A stretch of 64,000 nt of DNA from Aselliscus stoliczkanus (Eukaryota; Chordata; Mammalia; Chiroptera; Hipposideridae), in NCBI GenBank assembly GCA_033961575.1, contig CM066729.1, forward strand, positions 37,110,501 through 37,174,500, in the 5' to 3' direction. The notes beneath the pieces were generated by a model. The model made no database searches and was not told the DNA's origin. It saw only the letters and a program-made list of their open reading frames with translations. The number at the start of each line of letters is the position of its first letter. Within the stretch, counting starts at the first letter, position 1. Both the position numbers and the translations under genes were made by a program. Positions 44,680 to 55,689 of the stretch are shown here, piece by piece.

Positions 44680-46430
44680 TGTGGCTCCATTTCTCTGCTT
44701 CCTGCCACCCCAAATTAATTTCAAATGCTGTCTGTGTTTGTAACCTTCATTTCCCCATCTCTCTGCCATCTCTTCACACCACCACTCCTCTGAATCTGTT
44801 CTCACCACAGTCACCAACAGCCTCTTTGACACTAAATCCTCTAGACTTCCTTCCCCGTTCTTGCTTTGTTGACCTACTAGCATCACTTGACATGAGTGAC
44901 CACTCTCTTCTTCCTGAAACACTCTTTCCCAAGCTTATATGAAGAGACACACCTCTTGATTTCTTCTTATATTTCGGGTATACCTTCTCATCCCCTTTTT
45001 CATGAGTCTTGTCTGCCTACTTTTTAAAATATTGATGTTCTCTATGGTCCTATCATAGGATCTTTCTTTTCTCACTCTGCATACTTCTTCCTAGTATATC
45101 CAATAGACTCCCATAAAATCACCATCTCTACTATTTAGGCTAAACTACAGTCAAAAAGAGAATGGCCTACAGAATGAGGCTTATTTCTCTCTCACCTAAG
45201 AATCAAGATGCATGTGGTCCAGTATGGCAGCTATGCTCCAGACAGTCGCTCAGAGCCCTATCTTCTTTCATCTGGCTGCTCTCCATCCTTATATCATCAG
45301 CAGCATCAGTGTCTGCTGCTTGAAGTGTTTCTGTTAAGTTCAGGGTCCTAAGGGAGGAAGGAAAATAATGCTGTTCTGGGGTCGGGATTACTTTTTAAAT
45401 AAATGGCACAGAAGTTGCATACATTATATCTATTTACAGTCCTCTGATGAAAATGGGGTTAAATGCCCACAAGGCTCCACAAAGAGAGCTGGGAAGTGTG
45501 GGCTTTAATTGGGCATCCTCAGAGAACAGGGGAGGATGGATATTAGTGGCCAACTAGCAGTGTCCACCACAACATCTATAAGCTACAAATTCTGTATCTT
45601 TAGCTGAGATCCCATTTCTTAGCTTCAGACTTAAACACTTAACTGCTCACTGGACAGTTCCACCCCAATCTCTCACTTACACTTTGGACAGCAATAGTTC
45701 AAATGGAGAAGGATCTTGAGTTATCTGAATCTATTTGGTATGGTGACTAGCAAAAGTTTGGAGAGTAGGGGACTTGTATAAAAATGTATCTGAGTCTCTT
45801 CATTCCTGAGCTGACATTCATGATACTGTGGCTAGCGAGGGATTCTCGTATTCCCCAAAGTGAAGTCCAAGTGGTCTTTCTAAAATACAAATCCAATATT
45901 ACCACATATGTAACTTTCAATAGCATCCTATTGCCCTCAGAATAAAGTCCACATTCTTACAAATCTTACATTCTCTAATTTCTACTTAATTTTGCCACTC
46001 CTCACCCTGGACTTTTGACTCCAGATAAATCACTTCTCCTGGTTCCTTGTAAGCACCATCTCTCCCTTATCTGGAGACCTTTGCACATGGCATTCCATTT
46101 GACTGGAACTCTCTTCCTTAGCCTCTGATCCTTTTGCCTGGCTAATTCTTAATCATCCTTCAGCTTAGATATCATGTCTTCCAGGCAGCAATGGGACTCT
46201 CACTGGCAGACGGGATTAGCTGCCCCTTACTATTTGCCCCTTAAGCACCTGGTACTTACCCTGGATTACAATTATAAAACTTTGTTATAATTGTTTTTAA
46301 ATCTATTTCCCTATTAAGAATGTAAACTTTGTCATGGCAGAGACTATTCTGTTCACTGTCGTATCTACAGGACTTGGATAGACTTTAGAATGTAGATGCC
46401 CAACAAATGTTTATTAAATATTCACTTAAT
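44680..46430 (+). repeat. Long L2 LINE relic: reverse-transcriptase end through 3' terminus
   Basis: Ordered L2 landmarks: 'ctgttctcaccacagtcaccaacagcctc', 'gttgacctactagcatcacttgacatgagtgaccactctcttcttcctgaaacactc' (CR1-type reverse-transcriptase region), 'gatctttcttttctcactctgcatac', then after an insertion 'caaattctgtatctttagctgagatccc', 'tgccctcagaataaagtcc', 'ggagacctttgcacatggcattcc', 'gcctggctaattcttaatcatccttcagc', and the terminus 'gaatgtaaactttgtcatggcagagac...ccaacaaatgtttattaaata'. No open frame survives. Confidence 0.88.
45130..45575 (+). repeat. Ancient eutherian repeat inserted in the L2, unassigned
   Basis: Interrupts the L2 between its reverse-transcriptase segment and the 'caaattctgtatctttagc' segment. 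'gaatgaggcttatttctctctcacc', 'gtatggcagctatgctcc' and the end 'agcagtgtccaccacaa' match the family seen at 33715. Confidence 0.5.
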
Positions 46431-48939
46431 GTCTGGATATGTGAATAGTTTGAAATGACAACAAAAGTACTATGAAAGCAATTTGTCATAATTAAAAATT
46501 CTTAATACAATTATAATTAGGATTATATTGAATAGATTAATGTTATTCACTAAAGCACATTTTTATTTAGAAAAATAATCCAATAACATTTTGAGAGCAA
46601 TGAGCTGAATAAAATGATTGATACCAGGACAGACATGGAAATTTCAGTCTGCGTGACTGGTTTCATTCCCTTGCATGAGTCTTCTTGTGCAGTCCAAATG
46701 TACAGAGCTCTTGCCTCAATCTGCTTCCTTGAGGCTTTCTAGGTGACGGTTATGAGGACGTGGCAAGCACAGAAACATTAACCCATCAGCTGAACTGAGT
46801 CTTCTTTCTGAGTCAAACCTCTCCCTTGGGCACTTAGGAAACTGGACTCAGCCATGGTGGCAATCAATTGTAACAGTATCACCAGTGATTACTGATAATA
46901 AAATACCAATGGTTATTAGTAGTTTCATTTTTTAATTAAAACAGATTCAATGCCATCACTATTGTAACATCATTCTTACCATTTTTCATTCTGATATTTT
47001 CTTGAGTGGGAAAGAAATGATGCAGTTTATGCCAGTGCTGACAATGACAATTGGATATGCATGTGATAAATTACTAATCATCTGGTTTGAAAACTGGAAG
47101 GAAGTGTGTTTCTCTTTTATATAAAGAAGTTCACCTTTATATGGAGAATAGGGAGTCACTGGTATGAGTTAAACAAGAACAAGCTAAATTTAACCCTGTT
47201 GCAATACCTGAGGACAAAAGGGAGACTGTAGCCTAAGGAAAAAAATCTCAGGACTGAGCAAGGCAGGGTGGTGTTGTTAGAGAGAAGGATGAAGTTCTTA
47301 AAGCCTGTGGGCCCCAAGGAGCTGCATTTACTCCTCCGGTGAAGGAGAAGCAGCAATTCCGTGAGTGGGTTCCAGCAAATGTAAGTTCCAGGTAAGTATC
47401 TGTTGTATATAAGAAATATGCATGGTCTAACCAGGTGTAGTTATGGATTTTGCAAGTGTATTTAGGGGCTTGACTGCCCACGTATCAGTAACATACTAGT
47501 CTTTAAAATTTTTATTATTAAAGTTAACCACAGTGTTATATTTTGAACATAACATTTACTCTCGAATTCAACTGGTGTTGTGTTGCAGCTTCCAGCTTTT
47601 AATTTCAGGCCTCAGGTTTAAATTAATTTAGAGAACAATTTATGTCCAGAGAGAGAAAATCTCATCGCAAAGTGGAATGTACATGGAATGAGACACTACG
47701 CTCCAAAAAGTAACTGTCTCAAGGTCATCTGCCAACACTGCATATGTGTATCTAAGAGAAAGAGAAAAAAAGAGACAGCCCTCCTTTAGGCAACTTCTAT
47801 CAGCAACTGCATGAAAGGAAGACTCACGGTTTATTTACTTTGATGTGTTCTAATGCCTGATCTGATCAGGAATCCCTGCAGTTTTTACACTTGGAGATGT
47901 CTGGAACACAGTCAGGGAAAGCTGGTTATCTTCTGGGATGCAAAAGTATTTGGAATGATGACTCCAGAGATATGATGACGAGAATTCTCAGTAGTTTTGT
48001 ATGCTTCCCATGAACACAATCAAGTCCCACAGACCCTAACATAAATACGTACTCTTTCTTAATTGCATTATTCTTCTCTTTGGTTCATTTGCTGCATTCG
48101 TGATTGCTCTTGTTGCTCTTTTTTTGTTTTTGTTCATGTAAAAAGTCAATACTTGTAACAAATATGTTAACGAGTTATATAGCCTTGAAGAAAAATTTCA
48201 GAGGGCATTGTGTAATGTCTGAAAGAGCCATGAGTCTTATTGTTTCTAAAAATTGAAACATTCTCAGACTTGCTCTGGAGGAAGAATCTCTAGTCCATGC
48301 GGACATCCATCAGCTGCCTTTCATCTTCCCCCACCTCTTGCTCAAATTATGTGTGAAACTAGAGCATTGCAGAATTTGCTGCTCCCCAGTGAATCCTAAG
48401 CTGTCCTAAATATCATTTTCTACCACCCTGAAGGTTTAACTACAACTACATTTAATTGGCATTGGTGGGCAATTCATTGGGGGCATTACAGTGTGACTAC
48501 TCAGGAAATGTCTGCCTGCTGTAGTGCTGGCAAGCTTATTCCTCTAAATCTCATAAGATCACTTGTCGAAACTTTTTGTGCTGCAATGTTGATGATATGC
48601 CCAGTTCAATCAATCAATCAGCAAATATTTATGTTAAATGCCTGTTGTATCACTGCTGCTAGAATGAAGTTTCCCTTCTGTTGGCCAACGTGTTCATGTG
48701 AATGGTGTTCAGGCAAAGGTCAGGGTGGTCTTTGTTTGACCTCAGTGGATATATACTGTTGTTTCTATCCCTTCCCAAATGAAAAAAATCAATTAATCCA
48801 CCAACAAATAGTTACTGAACATTTACTGTGTGCCTACGTTTTAAGCAGGCCTATACATATTTTGTTGAGTCTGTTGAAACTCTCAAACCACGGTCACTCA
48901 CTCCCTCCTCTTTTTTCTCCCCTCTTTCAATAACAGTTT
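46431..48939. other. Unassigned noncoding sequence
   Basis: Ordinary AT-rich sequence. 'tcaatcaatcaatcagcaaatatttatgttaaatgcctgttgtat' (48608) and 'ccaccaacaaatagttactgaacatttactgtgtgcctac' (48797) are ancient repeat phrases. The 146-codon frame at 48493-48933 overlaps both phrases and is not a gene. Confidence 0.35.
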
Positions 48940-49625
48940 ACTATATTAGCACCTAACATTTTTATGACATTCGGTAGTTAACAAAAATTTTTTTTTTTAA
49001 AGATTTTATTGGGGAATTGGGGGAGGGGAACAGCGTTGGGGAACCAGGGAAGGGAAACCGACAAGTTGCTGTCCTTTTGTTCTTCAGTCTAGTTGTGGAG
49101 GACACTGCTTCACTGGTCCATGTTGGCATCATCATTGTGCTCTTCTCAGGTGAGGCAGATCGGTCACCGGCCTCTGGACAGCGGCTCATAGCGGCTCTTG
49201 GCAGCTCACACCGGCTGCCAGATGCTCACGCTGGCTGCCGGCCACTCACTGTAGCCTATGGCAGCCCACTGCAGCAGGGGCTGCAGCTATGCCGTCCCCG
49301 GGAACTCACAGCAGCCCAGCTCCAGGTGGAGCTGTTGTTCACCATCTTAGCTGTAGAGGGCAGTGTCACTGGCCCTCATGTGGGATCCGAATACTGGCCC
49401 CTGGCATCCCAAGCCAGCTCTTAACCAACGTGCCACTCCGCCAGCCCCAACAAAATATTTTTATCTTTCACTTTACCAACAATACTGTGGGAGCTGTCTT
49501 TATTTTTATTTTTTTCCTCTTTTACAGCAGAAGAACCAGGAGATTTGGGTTTGTCTGAAGTCACAGTTAATAGAAAGTAGGGTAAGTATTCAAGTCCTCT
49601 AACTCCAAAGCAACTTTCCATAGAT
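48940..49625 (-). repeat. MIR SINE, split by a later SINE
   Basis: Left fragment 'ttagcacctaacatttttatgacattcggtagttaac', right fragment 'tttatctttcactttaccaacaatactgtggg...tttacagcagaagaaccaggag...tctgaagtcacagttaatagaaagtagg...tcaagtcctctaactccaaag': reversed MIR in order. The class A SINE at 48991-49448 separates the halves. Confidence 0.75.
48991..49448 (-). mobile_element. tRNA-derived SINE, long form with duplicated tail (class A), inside MIR
   Basis: Reverse copy. The left side shows the duplicated C-rich tail as 'ggggaattgggggaggggaacagcgttggggaaccagggaaggg'. The mid block is present (CCCACTGCAGCAGGGGCTGC), there is no linker near the head (GGATCCGAATACTGGCCCC), and the head ends CACTCCGCCAGCCCC. 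Target-site duplication AACAAAAATTT / AACAAAATATTT (48980-48990, 49449-49460), imperfect. Confidence 0.94.
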
Positions 49626-50134
49626 CCCCGTTTCTCTCTGCTACACATAAAGCCTTGTAATAAGTGTTTGTGTGGGGTCATAGGAGTGATAATTAGATGA
49701 ATAAATAAAATTTTAACTTCAGAAATTAAACATCAGCAGTAACCCAATAATGATTTTGTCTCACTCCAAAACAGAGCTAAAAGACTGATGCATTTTAGAA
49801 CTCCTCCCTCATATCCAGCTAGAGACGACCCAAAACTCTGGAATCTTCCACAGTTGCTTGGGCTCACAAGAGTCCTATTTGCATGACTCTAATTTGGTAC
49901 TGATTCAAACTCCATTTCTCAGAGCTATGCTCTTCAACAGCTGCATATGCAGCTGTGCCTAAATGCAGTGTCCATTTCTGCTTCCCCCTCCCCCTCACCA
50001 GCTCTACCATTCACTTCGGTGAGGCTGCTGGCCTGGCCCTATCATTCCACTCAAACAGTTTGTGGTATGGTTGTGGGTGACCTTCATGTCACTCATGTCA
50101 AAGACATTGTTTCTCTATCTTTGACTTGTCAAGA
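49626..50134. other. Unassigned noncoding sequence
   Basis: No assignable feature; the 103-codon frame at 49947-50258 runs into MIR sequence. Confidence 0.35.
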
Positions 50135-50395
50135 GGTAGAACAGCCAACTCTGAAAACAGACAACCTTGGTTTGAACCCTAATGCCTCTATTTATATTAG
50201 TTGTGTGACCTCCAGCAAAGTACTTCAGCTCTCTGTTCTTCACTTTCTTCATCCATAAAATGGGGCTGATAATAGTATCGATACCACAGTATAGCCAGAA
50301 GGATTCAAGGAGTTAATATATGCAAAATCATGGAGAAAAATCTCTGACACATATTAAATGCTACAGGTCTTAGCTGTTACTATTATTATCTAAAC
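50135..50395 (+). repeat. MIR SINE, near full length
   Basis: 'cttggtttgaaccctaatgcctctatttatattagttgtgtgacctccagcaaagtacttcagctctctgttcttcactttcttcatccataaaatggggctgataatagtatc' followed by 'ttcaaggagttaatatatg' and 'tgacacatattaaatgct' gives the whole MIR order. Confidence 0.93.
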
Positions 50396-50399
50396 TACT

Positions 50400-51975
50400 T
50401 AATATGTTAATTAACCTTTTTTTTTCTTCTTTAATCCTAATCTTTCTTTGATCTCTGTGGCACCGTGTTCTCATACTACTATCCTATCCTCTCCAATTGT
50501 TTTTCTCATGCTCTTTTGCAGACTCTCTCTCTCTCTCTTTCATTTTTTAGTTAACAAATAAATGTTTAAGTTCTTCAACTTTCACTTACAAGATCCTTTC
50601 TATGTTTTCTATTCCTCAGCAATCTCATCAAAAATCACACATTAGAATACCAAGTTCAGGGCCTGCTGGTGTGTTGGTTAAGAGCTGGCTTGGGACACCA
50701 ACTCTGAGCAGCAGGGCCCCGGTTTGGATCCCACATTAGGGCCAGTGACACTGCCCTCTACAGCTAAGATGGTGAACAACAGCTCAACCTGGTGCTGGGC
50801 ACCATGAGTCACCGGCAACGGCATAGGCTGCAGCCCCTGCTGCAGTGGGCTGCCGTAAGCTACATGAGTGGTTGGCAGCCAGCGTGAGCTGCCAAGAGCT
50901 ATGGTGAGTGGCTGTCCAGTGGCCAGTGACCGATCTTCCTCACCCAGGAAGAACGCAATGACGATACCAACATGGGCCAGTGAAGCGACGTCCTTCATAA
51001 CTAGACTGAAGAACAAAAGCACAGCAACTTTTCTGTTCCCCTTCCCTGATTCACCAATACAATCTTTAAAAAAAAAAAAGAATACCAAGTTCACTCAAAT
51101 ATATACTTTCATGACAGACTCTTCCCCTTAATTCTTAATTGACATATCCACCTGCCTTCTTGACATCTCCACTTGTATGTCTCACATACAAATTAAACTT
51201 AATCTTTCTCCCCAAACTGGTCACCTTCTGGTATTCCTCTCTTAATAAATACAATCAGGACTCAATGTGTTATTGAAGATAGAAATCAAGGAATAATGCA
51301 GAATACATCTGTCAATCAATCAACAATAAGTCCTGAAGATTACATTCTTTTATTCAGATATCCCTAACACCCTATCAATGCTTCCATTGTCTTTCACCTG
51401 GACTATTGCAATAGCTTTCAAAGTGTTCTTTTCTCATCACTCTGACCCTTGTCTTTCCATTTTCCACACCTCAAGTAGAATGATATTCTCAAACATAAGA
51501 TCTTATTATTTGCTTAGAGCATCTTGATGTCTTTCCTATACTTTTAGAGTAAAAACAAACTAACTCCTTGATAGAGCCCACAAAACTGTGCCTCAAGAGA
51601 TTTAACTCAGTTCACACTTCCTCTTACTTTCTTACTACTGAGTCATTGACAATTGTTAAATTTCACTAAAATTTCTTTGCTCCCTCTGACTACAGGGACT
51701 TTGCACACACTAGTCCTTCTGCTTGTTCTTTATTCTTTGCCTTATAAGTTCTTCTGCATCTTGACATCTTGGCTGTATCATCACATCCTCAAGAAAGCCT
51801 CATCCAACCTTTCTGACCAGATAAACTCTTCACATTTCTTTCTTCATACCATTTACATCCCATCATAGATAATATCTGTCTCATACAGTAGACTATTATC
51901 TCGATGAAACTATGCCTTTGGGAGAGGGTGGTTAAGATTTTATTCCCTGGGACCTGACATAGAGATACTGCATCC
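50400..51975 (+). repeat. L2 LINE 3' region, interrupted by a SINE and ended by a mariner
   Basis: L2 phrases before and after the SINE: 'tccaattgtttttctcatgctc' on the left; on the right 'cttgacatctccacttgtatgtctcacatacaaattaaacttaatctttctccccaaactggtcacc', 'cacctggactattgcaatagctttc', 'gggactttgcacacactagtcc', 'cttggctgtatcatcacatcctcaagaaagcctcatccaacctttctgacc', and near the terminus 'gggacctgacatag'. Confidence 0.85.
50659..51078 (+). mobile_element. tRNA-derived SINE, long form with mid block (class B), inside L2
   Basis: Head GGGCCTGCTGGTGTGTTGG (mutated A box), linker ACTCTGAGCAGCAGGGCC, B box GTTTGGATCCC, mid block CCCCTGCTGCAGTGGGC, single tail with 'ttccctgattcaccaatacaatcttt'. 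Perfect 15-bp target-site duplication AGAATACCAAGTTCA (50644-50658, 51079-51093). Confidence 0.96.
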
Positions 51976-51980
51976 ATATA

Positions 51981-52592
51981 TGAGGGCAGACAATTAAGTT
52001 CACGAACTCATCCTAGGAAAAGTGTTATTAATACATACCTCATGCTGAATATCACTAGTCACCTTCAAAGTACTCCCCTTGGGAAGCCAGGCACTGATGC
52101 CAGCACCTAGTCTACCCTTCAAAGCAATTTTGGAACTCTTTTTCTGGAATGGCCATCAGAGCTGTCATAATATTACCCTTGATGTCTTCCTTTCAATATT
52201 TCCTTTGTCTTTGGGTAAAAAAAGAAGTCATTGGGGGCCAGATCAGGTGAGTAGGGAGGGTGTTCCAATACAGTTATTTGTTTACTGGCTAAAGACTCTC
52301 TCACAGACAGTGCCCTGTGAGCTGGTGCATTTTGCACACACAAAATGTGTGCAATTTTTCATTGTCGTGATGCAATGGCGCATTGTCGTGATGCAAGAGC
52401 CATGAATTGTTGGCAAAAAGTTCAGATTATCTAATTTTTCATGTAGCCTCTTCAGCACTTCCAAATAGTAAACTTGGTTAACTGTTTGTCTAAGTGGTAC
52501 AAATTCATAATAAATAAACCCTCTGACATAAAAAAAAAAAAAGATAAGCAACATCTTTGCAACAAGTTCACAAACTAAATTGTCACACCTCG
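51981..52592 (-). mobile_element. Mariner transposon, internal-deletion derivative (second copy)
   Basis: Ends TGAGGGCAGACAATTAAGTTC (left) and, read inwards from the right, CGAGGTGTGACAATTTAGTT, with TA outside (51979-51980, 52593-52594). The minus strand carries the same transposase remnant as 40462: middle 'RGFIYYEFVPLRQTVNQVYY', 'HHDNA' (catalytic Asp kept, but in a locally duplicated segment), and 'PPYSPDLAPNDFFF' near 52230. Frames are broken. The DNA-binding half is missing at the same place as in the other copy. A hairpin insertion lies at 52332-52354. Confidence 0.9.
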
Positions 52593-52594
52593 TA

Positions 52595-52700
52595 TCTTGG
52601 TTAAAAAAACTTAACCCTAGACACTTGAGTTTGGCTCCATCTCTATAACAGAATGCCTGGAACAGCTTGGACCCCTTTTTACAGAAGAGTTAGCCACATG

Positions 52701-52701
<1 letters not shown>
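52595..52701. other. Short unassigned spacer
   Basis: Nothing seen between the mariner and the CA repeat. Confidence 0.4.

Positions 52702-52741
<40 letters not shown>
52702..52741 (+). repeat. (CA)n microsatellite
   Basis: About 20 perfect CA units. Confidence 0.98.
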
Positions 52742-52744
<3 letters not shown>

Positions 52745-54079
52745 TTATGGCAGAGTAGCTGCTAAGTGTGCTAAAAAACTGCCATGTTTGAATAAGCATG
52801 ATCATATGAATTAAAATCAAATGAATTAGAGGTTTGTTAGACAACATCACAATTTTCATGACTTGACTCTCAGGCCCAGAAGACTAGGCATTTCAATTCA
52901 TTTGTCTTCTTTAGATTGCTGAGACTGCAATTCTTGGGTCCTGTCTATTCATGGGCAGTATTACATAGCCAAAAAATGTAATAGAAAAACTTTATATCTT
53001 TGCTATATCTTATTTATGCTTTGATATATAGCCATCCTTTGAATTATTTTTCCCTAAAAAGAGACTTATATTATAATGGTTAAACTTAGGCCCTACTGAT
53101 ATTCCCAAAACCACAGTAAGGAAACAGGCTGGGAATTGCATTTTTTTTTTTTTACTTTCAGAATTGTCAGAACTATTTCAAACTTCAGCTTTTTGATGAC
53201 TTTATAGATGAATAACAATGTAGTTGTTTTGCTAAAAAAAAAAAAAACAAGAAGAAACTTTAAGACCTTCTAAATTCTTCAACCTCATCCTAGGAAGTAC
53301 TTAATAATTAAATAAAGAATTATTTTGTGTCCTGGATGTTCAAATGTCAGAGACTCAGTTTGCTACACAAACAAATTTGATAATTCTGCTTGGAAAAAAT
53401 TTTTTCTGTTAGTATTACAGAATGTTTAAAAAAAAACAAAACAAAAAAAGGCATCTGACAGTTCATTTGAGTGGCCACAAGAGAGCAGTAAGAAATTAAA
53501 GCTTAGGAAGATGACTCACAGTCACACTTTATGTATGTGTCATTTGCTATTAAGAAAAATTGAAAGAAAGACCTACTTTTATTTGTTCTTACGATTAGAA
53601 ATATAATGTAGTAATTTTTAAAGTCTTTTAGAAAGAACAATATAGATACCATTAGTAAGTTAACTAAAAAGAACCTTGAATTAGGGTTTTTACCAACCAA
53701 GTTCATGTATGAAAATAGAAAGAAATAATTAGTCTGGGCAAAGGGACATCTGTAGTGGTCACTTGGCCCATCCGATATGATTATACATGTTGGAAAGGTA
53801 TGTAACCCGTTTACAAAGCCCCTAGAAGATCTTGGCATCCTGTTATAGAACGTGGCCAACACTTTAAAATGGTAACTGTTAGGAGATATGTATTTTCTAA
53901 GTAACCCTATTCTCTCATGTTGTAATTTAGTTACTATTTTAAATAACATCTAGGGGGTACCTTAGATCTTTCCCTGAGGTCCATCCCTATTCCTTATGTG
54001 TTCCTGTACTATCTTGCCCACACAACCTTTGCCATTTTTTACTTGAAATTTTGGATGACATGAATTTTAAAAATGAATT
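52742..54079. other. Unassigned AT-rich noncoding sequence
   Basis: Contains several A or T runs. The 148-codon minus-strand frame at 53503-53949 is rich in F, I, N and Y, as expected of AT-rich chance frames, and has no recognisable domain. Confidence 0.4.
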
Positions 54080-54850
54080 TAAAAATCATGAATTTGCAAA
54101 ATGACCAGCAATACCCCCAATACGTGAGACCCTATTAGGAATGAGTCTGAAAAAAAGATTAACAACCAGTGGAAAAATAGACAAGGGACATGAACGAGCA
54201 ATTCACAAAAGTAGAATCTCAGATAGTCAAGAACCATGAAAAAATGGTCCATGCTTAACAGTAAACAAAGAAATACAAATTTAAATGGGATACTTTTATA
54301 TTACTAGGTAAACACAGATTTAAAAGAATTCTACTATCCAATGTTAACAAGATAAAAAAGCCACTAACAAACACTGGAGCATACATTGGAACAACTTTTG
54401 TGAGGGCAGTTTGGAAATATATATCGAAAACTTTTAAAATATATATTTCTGTTGGCCTCCCAATATCATTGTTAGGAATTAATCCTGTTAAAACAATCAG
54501 ATAAATGCAAGTATAGGTTTTAATAATAAAAAGAATTGGGGAAAGTAAAATCTTAAATTATCTCAAAAGGAAAATGGATTAAATAAATTAGTGTATAGCC
54601 ATACAAATGAACTATTATATAATCACTAAAAATACTATGAATATATATTGGCATTGATAGTTCATGGTATATTTTAAATCAATATAAGATTGAACATTGC
54701 ATGATTTCACTTAGGAAAAAATTATGAATGGCTGCATAGAAAAGTGTCTGGATGATATATAGCAAATAACAATTATCTTTGCGTAATGGACTCACAGATG
54801 ACTTTTTGTTTCTTCTATAGAACTTCCTGTAGAGTTTGCATTTATATTTG
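54080..54850 (+). repeat. L1/HAL1-type LINE 3' region
   Basis: Ordered old L1 phrases: 'aatagacaagggacatgaacgagcaattcacaaaag', 'aacagtaaacaaagaaatacaaatttaaa', 'gagggcagtttggaaatat', 'cattgttaggaattaatcctgttaaaacaatcag', 'ggaaaatggattaaataaattagtgtatagccatac', 'gaacattgcatgatttcac'. No open frame survives. Confidence 0.85.
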
Positions 54851-55469
54851 TTTGTTTGTTTTTAATCAATTAACATGTTACTTATAAAATCAGTACAAAC
54901 ACAAAAAATTTCTTCTATATTGGAAAAAAATCCTTAGAAAACCTTAAAAGTTGGTTTGTTGAAAAAAACGGCTTAATAAAATACAACCTATGATTATCTA
55001 CATGTTCTTAATAATATGAGAGAAAAATACATAATAAACTCCCAGGGTATATGCAGGTTCTGTCTATATACTGCTAATATAACCAGACAAAAATTAAAAA
55101 AAAAAAATCCAAGTGGTTGATATACTTTATAATGTAAATAGTCTTTTAGGAGGGAAAAAAAAAACACCTCCTCACCTCTTTTACCCATGAATGAGCCAGT
55201 GACCTGACATCCAACCTATTTCATCTCGTGTAGGTGACTGAAGTGATCCTTTATTGCTGATTTTCAGGCCCATAGTTTACCTACAATTAATATAATGAAA
55301 TATCTTTTGAAAGGGCTTTTACTGAATATGGCTTCTGTGAGGTTGAAGATCTCCTATATGACAAAAACTTCCCAATTTCTGCAGATTTGGAAAGGGATAC
55401 CATTTCCTGCTATGAGCTATCAGCATTTTTTTTTTGACCCTGTTTGTATTATATCCATGACTTCCAGAA
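54851..55469. other. Unassigned AT-rich noncoding sequence
   Basis: No assignable feature. Confidence 0.3.
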
Positions 55470-55630
55470 TTATCAACAACTGAATGTCTCCTATGAACCT
55501 AGTACTTGTTTAGATCTCAAAACAGACTGCAAGATAAATATTGTCCTCAATTTAAAATGGCAAAGGGGCTCAGAGAGGTTCAGTATGTTGCCTGTGAATG
55601 GCATTGTGAAACTAGGAGGATGACCTCTTG
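55470..55630 (-). repeat. MIR SINE fragment
   Basis: 'tagatctcaaaacagactgcaagataaatattgtcctcaatttaaaatggcaaaggggctcagagaggttcagtatgttgcc' corresponds to reversed MIR 'ctcacaacaaccctgtgaggtaggtattattatccccattttacagatgaggaaactgaggctcagagaggttaagtaacttgcc'. Confidence 0.85.
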
Positions 55631-55648
55631 TACTTACAGGCCCCACAG

Positions 55649-55682
55649 CCTCCTCCTCCTCCTCCTCCTTCTTCCTCTTCTT
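55649..55682 (+). repeat. (CCT)n polypyrimidine tract
   Basis: Seven or more CCT units grading into CTT-rich sequence; strong strand asymmetry. Confidence 0.93.
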
Positions 55683-55689
55683 TTTTTAA

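Noticed and set aside
48493..48933. 146-codon plus-strand open frame with several Cys residues
   Set aside because: It overlaps two ancient repeat phrases and shows no recognisable domain.
53503..53949. 148-codon minus-strand open frame, hydrophobic in part
   Set aside because: Composition (F, I, N, Y, S rich) is that of AT-rich chance frames. No domain, no conserved motif, no promoter or splice context.
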